Source: an uncultured Clostridia bacterium (GTDB taxonomy: Bacteria > Bacillota > Clostridia > CAKSNL01 > HGM11501). Taken from it: DNA of 64,000 bases. The DNA lies in contig CAKSNL010000003.1 of assembly GCA_934476235.1 (NCBI GenBank), positions 186,001 to 250,000 on the forward strand, read 5' to 3'. Both the position numbers and the translations under genes were made by a program. Each line of letters begins with the position of its first letter. The stretch's first letter is position 1. Shown piece after piece: positions 36,320 to 42,795 of this stretch. The notes under the pieces are model-generated. The model did not search any database and was not told the DNA's origin. It saw only the letters and a list, made by a program, of their open reading frames with translations.

Positions 36320-36604
36320 TGAAAAATCCCTCAGAGTTTTCCTCCGGAAAACCCACTTAAAACCGCCTTTGCGGTTTTAAGTGCGTGCGACAAAACCTTG
36401 AACGGTTTTTCGCACCTAACGGAAAAAGACCTTGTTGTCTTTTTTCGCCACGCCGTTTAGCAAGGGAGCCTTTAAATGCCCTCCTTGCTAAAGGTAGCGA
36501 AGCGGCGCCGAGGCAATGAATGACAGTCCAGTGGACTGTCAGAACCGAGGCGTGACCGAGCCGCAGCGAGACGGAAGAGCCGAAGGCGAAGGGAGGATTT
36601 TTCA
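36320..36604. mobile_element. MITE-like non-coding element (about 285 bp)
   Basis: A gene-free block bounded by short terminal inverted repeats, TGAAAAATCC-CTC on the left (36320-36332) and the complement of TGAAAAATCCTCCCTTC on the right (36588-36604). It holds several hairpins: CACTTAAAACCGC/GCGGTTTTAAGTG (36354-36383), AAAAAGAC/GTCTTTTT near 36424, TTTAGCAAGG/CCTTGCTAAA (36456-36492) and GACAGTCC/GGACTGTC (36522-36540). Similar AATCCTCCCT...-bounded blocks recur between genes in gut Clostridia, from memory. There is no open frame of its own and no clear target-site duplication. Confidence 0.6.
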
Positions 36605-36669
36605 GCGCGCCCACCGTATTCGCGGCAAACCCGTCCGGCACGGACTTTCGGCAGAGGGTGCCTCTGTGG

Positions 36670-36675
36670 TAAAAT
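36670..36675 (+). promoter_or_regulatory. Weak -10 of the recombinase gene
   Basis: TAAAAT (36670-36675) lies just after a small hairpin CAGAGG/CCTCTG (36652-36666). No good -35 is seen. GGGGTGAG precedes the gene start at 36694. Confidence 0.3.
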
Positions 36676-36693
36676 GGTTCCCGGGGTGAGAGA

Positions 36694-37527
36694 ATGTTTA
36701 TCACAGAAGAAAAAATAAAAAATTTCAAAAACGACCTTATTAAACGCGAAAAGGAGAGGGCGACCGCAGAAAAATACGCCCGCGACGTGAGGCTTTTTGC
36801 CGAGTACCTTTCCGGGCTAAAGGTGACAAAGGAGCTCGCGGTCAGCTACAAAGAGCACCTCAAGGTAACCCGCGCACCAGCAAGCGTGAACGCCGCGGTT
36901 GCGGGGCTTAACTCATTTTTCGCGTTCTGCGGGAGGCACGATTTAAAGCTCAAGAGCCTTAAATTTTCCCGGAGCAGCTTTGCGGATAAAGAGCGGGAGA
37001 TGACGGTATCAGAATACAACCGACTTTTGTCCGCCGCGAAGGAAAAGAGCGAGCGGCTATATCTGCTCATGCAGACGGCGTGCTCCTGCGGACTCAGAGT
37101 TTCCGAGATTCGCTTTATCACTTGCGAGGCGCTTATGCTGCGCCGCGCGACGGTCGCGCTAAAGGGCAGAGTCCGCACGGTGCTGCTCCCGGGAAAGCTC
37201 TGCAAAATGCTGATTAAGTATGCCAAAAAGAACAAAATAAAAAGCGGACCCGTGTTCATCATAAGAACAGGGAAACCGCTTGACAGGTTCTATATCTGGC
37301 GCTCCATGAAGGCACTTTGTAAAAAGGCGAATGTGTCCGAAAAGAAGGTGTTCCCGCACAACCTCCGCCATTTGTTTGCGCGGACGTACTACAAGGTGCA
37401 TAAGGACTTACTGCGCCTTTCGGAGCTTTTAGGGCACGTGAGCATGAATACCACGCGCATTTACACCGCGGAATCTTCGGAGATTCACCGCTCCAGAATC
37501 GAAATGCTCGGCTTTTTGCGGGAATAA
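36694..37527 (+). CDS. Small tyrosine recombinase (putative DNA invertase)
   Basis: A 277-residue Xer-fold site-specific recombinase. The N-terminal SAM-like core-binding domain spans about 1-85. Catalytic residues are visible: Arg in CGLRVSEIRFI near 133, His and Arg in PHNLRHLFAR near 223, His in LLGHVSMN near 246, and the nucleophile Tyr in TTRIYTAES near 256. The Lys is probably in VALKGRVRTV. It is shorter than host XerC/D (about 295) and sits alone with no phage genes. Its stop is 10 bp before the left inverted repeat of the 37538-37852 segment, which suggests those repeats are its own sites. That link is inference. Confidence 0.85.
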   Translation: MFITEEKIKNFKNDLIKREKERATAEKYARDVRLFAEYLSGLKVTKELAVSYKEHLKVTRAPASVNAAVAGLNSFFAFCGRHDLKLKSLKFSRSSFADKEREMTVSEYNRLLSAAKEKSERLYLLMQTACSCGLRVSEIRFITCEALMLRRATVALKGRVRTVLLPGKLCKMLIKYAKKNKIKSGPVFIIRTGKPLDRFYIWRSMKALCKKANVSEKKVFPHNLRHLFARTYYKVHKDLLRLSELLGHVSMNTTRIYTAESSEIHRSRIEMLGFLRE

Positions 37528-37537
37528 AAGAAAAAAG

Positions 37538-37560
37538 CCACATAATATACATTACGTGGT
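37538..37560 (+). repeat. Left inverted repeat, putative recombinase core site
   Basis: CCACATAATATACATTACGT plus GGT. It is an imperfect palindrome (9-bp arms CCACATAAT and ATTACGTGG around four bases), the layout of a tyrosine recombinase core site. Its complement matches the right repeat at 21 of 23 positions, with the first 17 identical. Confidence 0.75.
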
Positions 37561-37683
37561 CCAGAAAAAAATCAACAAGGATTTTTTTCGGACCGGTTTA
37601 CGAAAAATATTCAAGTTTTTCGTAAACTGGGTATACAGGAGCCGGCAAACGCCGGGTCCGTTCATGCAAAAGACCACGAAAAA

Positions 37684-37720
37684 TAGACCGATGAAAGCAA
37701 TTTTTCATCATCGGTCTTAA
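37684..37720 (-). terminator. Leftward terminator-like hairpin inside the segment
   Basis: On the minus strand AGACCGATGA ... TCATCGGTCT is followed by ATTTTTCG. As it stands it would stop leftward transcripts. If the segment were inverted it would face right, toward the DUF6273 gene. Confidence 0.5.
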
Positions 37721-37753
37721 AACCGTGCAAAAAAATATTTTTGCCGATAAATA

Positions 37754-37782
37754 TTGACATACTTTTCCAAAAGTAGTATAAT
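37754..37782 (+). promoter_or_regulatory. Promoter of the DUF6273 gene inside the inverted-repeat segment
   Basis: TTGACA (37754-37759), 17-bp spacer and TATAAT (37777-37782), all consensus. The resulting leader of about 90 nt would include the right repeat. Confidence 0.85.
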
Positions 37783-37828
37783 AAAAATACCCTAATTTCG
37801 CTTTTCGAGGAAAAGGGCTGGATGGTAT

Positions 37829-37852
37829 ACCACGTAATGTATATTCCGTGGT
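37829..37852 (-). repeat. Right inverted repeat, putative recombinase core site
   Basis: ACCACGTAATGTATATTCCG plus TGGT, an imperfect palindrome. The first 17 bases equal the complement of the left repeat exactly; the only differences are CC for AT at positions 18-19. Confidence 0.75.
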
Positions 37853-37878
37853 GAAAATTAATTTTTAGGAGGAAGAAA

Positions 37879-38778
37879 ATGTTCGACAAGATTGACAAGA
37901 ACATTAAGGATTTTGCACAGGTTCTGTGTTGGGTCGGTGTAATTGCAAGCATCATTTTGGCAATAGTAATGTTTGCAAAAGCAGGAGATTCATATTATAC
38001 AGAAGGATTGTTTACGAGTTTGGGATTTATTTTCTTAATAGTAGGACCGATTATATCAATAATAAACGGAATGCTCGTGTATGGATTCGGTGAGTTAATA
38101 GAAAAAGTAATGTCAATTGATACAAAATTGAAAAAAAATAAGGGAAACAGAGTATATAATCCAAACAGTACGGTGAAATTTGACTGCTATCACGGTGCGA
38201 TTGAATGGCTGGTTCTTGATAAAAAGGACGATAAGGCACTTTTGATCAGTAAATACTGTTTAGATGCGAACGCATACGATAAAAATGAGGAAAATGAATC
38301 TGTCACGTGGGAAACCTCAACACTTCGTCAGTGGCTTAACGGTGAATTTATAAATGAAGCATTTACCGAAAAAGAGAAAACTCTGATATGCGACACACAT
38401 TTGAAAAATCCCAATAATCCCAAATACGGCACCGATGGAGGAAACGATACGACGGATAAAGTGTTCCTCCTGAGTATTGATGAGGTAGAAAAGTATTTTG
38501 CAAACGGAGAGAAAAGAAAAGCGGAAGCAACGGGGTATGCGAAATATAAAGGAATTTGTGTATCGGAAGAAAACGGCAATGTTTGGTGGTGGCTGCGGTC
38601 GCCCGGGAGCAATAGTAGAGACGCTGTCTATGTGGACCTTGATGGATCCGTCCGCTATTACGGAAGCCATATGGACGACGAAGAGGGTGGTGTTCGTCCT
38701 GCAATGTGGGTGAAGATAGAAGAATGGGGAGAAAAAAATAGCGGTGTGAGTCGGCATAATATTGTGTGCAATTCATGA
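37879..38778 (+). CDS. Membrane protein with C-terminal DUF6273 domain
   Basis: A 299-residue protein. Residues 12-36 and 43-72 are two hydrophobic helices (LCWVGVIASIILAIVMFA and LGFIFLIVGPIISIINGML) near the N-terminus. Residues about 98-275 are DUF6273: WETSTLRQWLNGEFINEAFT near 133, WWWLRSPGSNSRDAVYVD near 235 and GVRPAMWVKIE near 271. The last 60 residues follow a pattern (AVYV...GSV...G...GVRPA) that recalls C-type-lectin/FGE-like variable domains. Base composition is more AT-rich than the neighbours, which suggests transfer. AGGAGG precedes the ATG, and a promoter sits in the putative invertible segment. Function unknown; surface exposure is inference. Confidence 0.75.
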   Translation: MFDKIDKNIKDFAQVLCWVGVIASIILAIVMFAKAGDSYYTEGLFTSLGFIFLIVGPIISIINGMLVYGFGELIEKVMSIDTKLKKNKGNRVYNPNSTVKFDCYHGAIEWLVLDKKDDKALLISKYCLDANAYDKNEENESVTWETSTLRQWLNGEFINEAFTEKEKTLICDTHLKNPNNPKYGTDGGNDTTDKVFLLSIDEVEKYFANGEKRKAEATGYAKYKGICVSEENGNVWWWLRSPGSNSRDAVYVDLDGSVRYYGSHMDDEEGGVRPAMWVKIEEWGEKNSGVSRHNIVCNS

Positions 38779-38798
38779 ATCATCTTTGCGATAAAACA

Positions 38799-38830
38799 AA
38801 AAAAACTCTGTAATTATTACAGAGTTTTTT
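38799..38830. terminator. Bidirectional terminator between DUF6273 gene and recombinase
   Basis: Stem AAAAACTCTGTAA (38801-38813) / TTACAGAGTTTTT (38817-38829) with a TTA loop and A/T runs on both sides. Confidence 0.85.
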
Positions 38831-38840
38831 ATTACGGAGT

Positions 38841-39884
38841 TTACTTTTCCGGGAGCTCGCGGCTTCGCATGATCTCTTTTTTTGCCTTGGAGCTATACTG
38901 AGCGTAAAATTTATGCGTTACCTCAATATTTTTATGCCCCATAAGCTCGGCAACCATTTTAATGTCCACGCCTTCTTCTAAAAGGGTGCAGGCAAACGTT
39001 CTCCTCAGGGCATGGGGTCTGGTTTTATCCTTATTTGTTATCCCGGCGGCAAGGCAGTATGTTTTTAAGTTATGTTCCACGCTTGAAATGGTGAGCCTGT
39101 CGCCGTTTCTTGAAACAAATAGGGCAGAGGTGCCGTAATTTTGCTCCTTGCGCCATTCAAGATACTCCAAAAGTTCATTTTCGACCTGAACCGGCATGAA
39201 TATTTCGTCCTCATTTCCGCCTTTTCGGGTAACGGTGAACGACGACGTTTCAAAATCAATATCCGATATGTCAAGATTTACCAGCTCCGAAACGCGAACA
39301 CCTGTTCCCAAATAGGTGAGATAAAGCGCAATATCGCGCTTTTTTCGGTTCAGATACTCTATCAGAAGGCGACCTTTAAAGTATTTTTCGCCGTTTAATA
39401 TAACATCCATCAGCCGCATGGTTTCCTGCAGGGTGAGGGGTTTCTTGATTTTCTGAACAAGCTTGTTCATATCAACCTTAAGCGTGACATTCTGCGAAAT
39501 TTTATCAGTTTTATAAAGATACGAAAAAAGACTTCTGAGCGACGACATTTTACGGTTGATTCCGAAGGATGAATTCCTGTGAGTACGGCTGTAGGATTCA
39601 CCGTCAGAATCGGTATATGTAAGCGTGTATTGCTTTAAGTAGGATTTGTATTCCAATAGATCGTCAACACAAATCTGTTCCATGTCATTTTCGGAAAACT
39701 CTTCAACAGTGTCGTACGGGAACTTGCCGGACACCAAAAGGAAGTTTAAAAAGATTTTTATATCGAGAGCAAATGCAAGCTGAGTATTAACGGATTCGCC
39801 GTCATAATAATAATCAATGAATCTGAATACAAAGTCGGGAAGCTCTGCCAGGTAATTTCTCAGTGTGTTTTGCTTATCAGTCAT
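38841..39884 (-). CDS. Tyrosine recombinase, XerS-like
   Basis: A 347-residue integrase-fold protein. It has a long N-terminal core-binding domain (to about 150). Catalytic residues: Arg in GTGVRVSELVNL near 197, Lys in FTVTRKGGNEDE, His-Arg in PHALRRTFACT near 292, His in ELMGHKNIEVT near 315 and Tyr in HKFYAQYSS near 325. The size and the DIALYLTYLGTGVRVSEL block resemble XerS, the single chromosome-dimer resolvase of streptococci, more than phage integrases. A 26-bp palindrome lies 35 bp upstream of its start. It could be a host Xer protein or a relic of a mobile element. Confidence 0.85.
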   Translation of the reverse strand: MTDKQNTLRNYLAELPDFVFRFIDYYYDGESVNTQLAFALDIKIFLNFLLVSGKFPYDTVEEFSENDMEQICVDDLLEYKSYLKQYTLTYTDSDGESYSRTHRNSSFGINRKMSSLRSLFSYLYKTDKISQNVTLKVDMNKLVQKIKKPLTLQETMRLMDVILNGEKYFKGRLLIEYLNRKKRDIALYLTYLGTGVRVSELVNLDISDIDFETSSFTVTRKGGNEDEIFMPVQVENELLEYLEWRKEQNYGTSALFVSRNGDRLTISSVEHNLKTYCLAAGITNKDKTRPHALRRTFACTLLEEGVDIKMVAELMGHKNIEVTHKFYAQYSSKAKKEIMRSRELPEK

Positions 39885-39918
39885 AAAAACCCTCCTTCCG
39901 TTATAAAAGAATATTCCA

Positions 39919-39944
39919 ATTCAGATAAATAGTTATTTATCTGA
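39919..39944. repeat. 26-bp palindrome upstream of the XerS-like gene
   Basis: TTCAGATAAATA-GT-TATTTATCTGAA: perfect 12-bp arms around a 2-bp centre. It may be a recombinase or regulator binding site; XerS of streptococci acts at a dif site beside its own gene. It could also be a weak terminator of the GH78 gene, but no long T-run follows on the minus strand. A poor promoter match (TTATCT-17-TATAAC, minus strand) overlaps its edge. Confidence 0.65.
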
Positions 39945-39985
39945 AAATAATCACATTAAACCCTTTATATTCCCCGGCTTGTATT

Positions 39986-41956
39986 TTAAAATTCTATAGA
40001 AAGCTCTTTGTCTTTTTCAAGCTTTATGCTCTCGCCGTTAAAGCATAATGTACCTCCGCCTATTGTTGCGGAGACGGAAAGCTTTTTGCCGGTTAACTTT
40101 ACTTTTACTTCTCCGCCTTTTACCGGAACCGTTCCTTCAATAAACTTAAATCCGCCGAGGTGCGGCTTCACGGTAAATGTTTCATAGCCGGGACTTGTCG
40201 GATAAACTCCCAAAAAGAATCTTCCTAAAAGATATATCGGAGCTGCTCCCCACGCGTGGCAGAGCGACTTATCGTATTTCTTGCCGTACATCGCATAATG
40301 TTCGTCCCCGGAAAGCGACGGGTCAAATTCCTCCCACACCGTCGTCGCACCCAAGTCAAGCATGCCCTTCCAGTATGTGCGAATCTTGTTTTCAATAAAG
40401 TCAAACCGCCCGAGCTTTCCCATTGCTTCAAGCTCGTAGCCTTCAAAATAAGGTGTTGTTATTTTGGGAATATCATCATTGAACAAAACATTTTTGCAAA
40501 TGCTTTCCGTCTGCTCTTTTGACGCAATATCATATAAAATTGCAAAAATATTCGCGTGGCGCGTGACATTTCTCTTGCCGGACTCGTAATTGTCGATATA
40601 AGCGCCTTTCTCCTCATCCCAGAAAAACGCATTGATTTTTTCGGTGAGAAGCTCTGATTCCTTTTTATATGAATTGTCACTTCCGACTATTTTTGCCAGC
40701 TTTGCCATAGCTTTGTACGCAGCAGCCAAAAGCATCTGCTCGGCGCTGATGCAGGATTCGCCGGACTTGTCAATTTCCGCCCAGTCAATGAATATCCAGT
40801 CCCCCGGGACGCGTTTTATAAAACCGTCGCCGTTCACACGCCGGCGGCAAAAATCCAGAAGCGTTACCGCCTTGGGATAAATGAACTTTATAAATTCCTC
40901 ATCCTTGTAGAACAGATAATACTCATAAAGCCCGATTATCCAGAAAAGACTGTAGTCCGCAATGGTGTTTATATGCTCATAAACCGGGTCCTTCCCTCTT
41001 AAAGCAATCGTGCTGCGCCTTATTATTTCCTTGTCAAAGAAAAGGTAATTGTTAAACTTATACGCTTGATATGAGTCCCCTCCCCAGAGCCATCTGTCAC
41101 GCTTTACAGCCTCTAACTGCACTTCGCGCGAGGTTAAGTGAAGAGTGTATGCGCACATATCCCAGATTTTATTGACCGCCTCATCATCGCATGAAAAGGC
41201 GCCCTTGTATTCAAGGGGAAGATATTCATAGTCTGCGCAAACTTTCAGAGCGCCGTTTTCACCGCCCTGAATGAAAATATACCGAAATGCGCGCGGGCGG
41301 AGCTTGTACCGCGTTTTGCCTGTCACATCCTCACGGACTGTGGAAAACTCGGTATCGACCGCTTCGGAGAGCGACTCGCCGTAGCTTACATGTATTTTAT
41401 CTTGAGGGCACGCCCCGTCGATCAATAAAAAGCCGTAGATTTCTTTTCCGAAATCATAAAGCAAGCCGTCCGCCCTTTTTTCGGTCTTTACCGGGAGGAG
41501 CTCTTTATATTCAAAAATGAATTTTTCGGGATTTTTGGATGGGCTGTCGTACTTTTTGTCGAAACCGACCGGGAGTACCTTCGTTTTTTGCGGGTTTAAG
41601 GCGTACCAGTCATCTCCACCCGGGCAAATATCGCTTTCGACAAATGCCGCGGGAAGTCCCGAAAGATTTGTCACTGTTATTTTTGCGTGATGCTTGCCGG
41701 GGGCAATGGTGTGAACCTCCCCTGCTTTATAAAGCTTTCCGTCAACCGAAAGGTATCCGAATCCGTTTAAGGTGACTTTTATTTTTTCCGGCAAGTCATT
41801 TTCAAAATCACAGTATAAGAATACGTTTTTATCCACATCGGGAAGGCGCCAGAACACGGGATAATCTATGCCAAATTCCTCTCTCCTTGTGTTAGCCTTG
41901 TTCGAATGGAATATTTCATAGTCGCCGTAATTCCACATCCAGTATGCTTTTGCCAT
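39986..41956 (-). CDS. Alpha-L-rhamnosidase-related glycoside hydrolase (GH78-like)
   Basis: A 656-residue protein with no signal peptide, so it should act in the cytoplasm on imported oligosaccharide. It starts MAKAYWMWNYGDYEIFHSNK. Beta-sandwich domains fill about 1-240. The (alpha/alpha)6 barrel follows with SREVQLEAVKRDRWLWGGDS near 285, the GH78 active-site region, then DWIFIDWAEIDKSGES near 395 and GATTVWEEFDPSLSGDEHYA near 535. A C-terminal beta-sandwich ends it (PHLGGFKFIEGTVPVKGGEV). It is last in a three-gene operon with pgm and a sugar isomerase-like gene. The true sugar cleaved is not certain. Confidence 0.8.
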   Translation of the reverse strand: MAKAYWMWNYGDYEIFHSNKANTRREEFGIDYPVFWRLPDVDKNVFLYCDFENDLPEKIKVTLNGFGYLSVDGKLYKAGEVHTIAPGKHHAKITVTNLSGLPAAFVESDICPGGDDWYALNPQKTKVLPVGFDKKYDSPSKNPEKFIFEYKELLPVKTEKRADGLLYDFGKEIYGFLLIDGACPQDKIHVSYGESLSEAVDTEFSTVREDVTGKTRYKLRPRAFRYIFIQGGENGALKVCADYEYLPLEYKGAFSCDDEAVNKIWDMCAYTLHLTSREVQLEAVKRDRWLWGGDSYQAYKFNNYLFFDKEIIRRSTIALRGKDPVYEHINTIADYSLFWIIGLYEYYLFYKDEEFIKFIYPKAVTLLDFCRRRVNGDGFIKRVPGDWIFIDWAEIDKSGESCISAEQMLLAAAYKAMAKLAKIVGSDNSYKKESELLTEKINAFFWDEEKGAYIDNYESGKRNVTRHANIFAILYDIASKEQTESICKNVLFNDDIPKITTPYFEGYELEAMGKLGRFDFIENKIRTYWKGMLDLGATTVWEEFDPSLSGDEHYAMYGKKYDKSLCHAWGAAPIYLLGRFFLGVYPTSPGYETFTVKPHLGGFKFIEGTVPVKGGEVKVKLTGKKLSVSATIGGGTLCFNGESIKLEKDKELSIEF

Positions 41957-41969
41957 TTTTGCCCCTCCT

Positions 41970-42794
41970 CTAAACGAGCTTTTTTAAAAATTCAAGTGAA
42001 AGCTCGGTCTTTTTTATAAGGTTGTCGGTGGTATTTATTTCGATAGAAACAGAGTCGTCATAACCTTTTTCACGCAGCATTTTAATGATTTTAGCAAAGT
42101 CTATAACGCCGCTTCCGATATCGTTGCTGTCGCATGTTTTTCCGTTTATGCAAATGCTTCCGCTATCGGACGGGGTTATATCCTTAAAATGCACGTGCCT
42201 GATTTTATCGCCGTAGCGCTCTATAGCCTCGCACGCGTCAATCCCGTTGAACCAGAAATTCCCCGAATCAAGCACAAAGTAAAGGTCGGGATTGTCATAA
42301 AGCAGTCTATCAATATCCGAAAACGTGGCAAACGGACACTTATTGTCGGAGAAATTCTCTATGACGACCGTTATGTTATACTGCTTTGCCAGAAAGCATA
42401 TGTCCCCTATGTATTCCGAAACGATTTTGGCACATTCTGAGCGCCCGTTTGCGGATTCGTAAGGCTTTGTAATTGCCGGAACCGGCATGAAGATGTCAGA
42501 ACCCATAAAAGCACATAATTCCAGCCTCTTTTTACTGTCCTCTTTCATAAGGTTTAAAATATTTTCCCTGTCATATGAAAACTCAAAAAGATGATACATA
42601 CTGGATATGCCGATACCGCTGCGCTTTAACTGTCCGGAGAGCTCCTTTGGGTCATGAGCGGATGTAAGACCCGTGTAAAGGTCCATCATATCCAGCCCTT
42701 TTGAATGGAGATAGGCAAGCGTTTTTTCGAAATCCTCTGTCTCCCCCGCCTTTGCTGCGATATCCAACTGAACCAAAAATGTACTTATCTTCAT
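41970..42794 (-). CDS. Sugar phosphate isomerase/epimerase (AP endonuclease 2 family)
   Basis: A 274-residue TIM-barrel protein, beginning MKISTFLVQLDIAAKAGE. Likely metal ligands are in TVVIENFSDN near 150, YFVLDSGNFWFNG near 185, RHVHFKDITPS near 210 and SIEINTTDN near 254. The family includes xylose isomerase-like epimerases and inosose dehydratase-like enzymes; the substrate is unknown. ATG 42794 is chosen because GGAGG precedes it; a longer frame would reach back into the pgm gene. It starts 1 bp after the pgm stop, and the GH78 gene starts 13 bp after its end, suggesting joint use of a sugar. Confidence 0.85.
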   Translation of the reverse strand: MKISTFLVQLDIAAKAGETEDFEKTLAYLHSKGLDMMDLYTGLTSAHDPKELSGQLKRSGIGISSMYHLFEFSYDRENILNLMKEDSKKRLELCAFMGSDIFMPVPAITKPYESANGRSECAKIVSEYIGDICFLAKQYNITVVIENFSDNKCPFATFSDIDRLLYDNPDLYFVLDSGNFWFNGIDACEAIERYGDKIRHVHFKDITPSDSGSICINGKTCDSNDIGSGVIDFAKIIKMLREKGYDDSVSIEINTTDNLIKKTELSLEFLKKLV

Positions 42795-42795
42795 T

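Larger units (their letters stand above)
37538..37852. other. Putative invertible promoter segment
   Basis: About 314 bp bounded by the inverted repeats. No gene lies inside. From left to right it holds: hairpin GGTCC(A)GAAAAAAATC / GATTTTTTTCGGACC (37558-37593); hairpin CCGGTTTACGAAAAA / TTTTTCGTAAACTGG (about 37594-37630); CCGGC/GCCGG; a hairpin AGACCGATGA/TCATCGGTCT (about 37686-37718) whose T-run lies on the minus strand; and a consensus promoter facing right. The whole layout fits a phase-variation switch currently in the ON orientation. It could instead be another MITE with terminal repeats. Confidence 0.6.

Noticed and set aside
36357..36728. 123-codon minus-strand open frame over the MITE-like block
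   Set aside because: It reads through hairpin arms and into the start of the recombinase gene; its translation is low-complexity and typical of non-coding repeats.
37662..37955. 97-codon minus-strand open frame across the right inverted repeat
   Set aside because: It overlaps the promoter, the repeat and the start of the DUF6273 gene, and shows no protein-like features.
36694..39884. Local diversity-generating retroelement
   Set aside because: No reverse transcriptase or template repeat in the window; only the target-like domain is suggestive.
36260..39985. Prophage or integrative element with two integrases
   Set aside because: No structural, replication, excisionase or transfer genes are present, and no att-type direct repeats were seen flanking the region.
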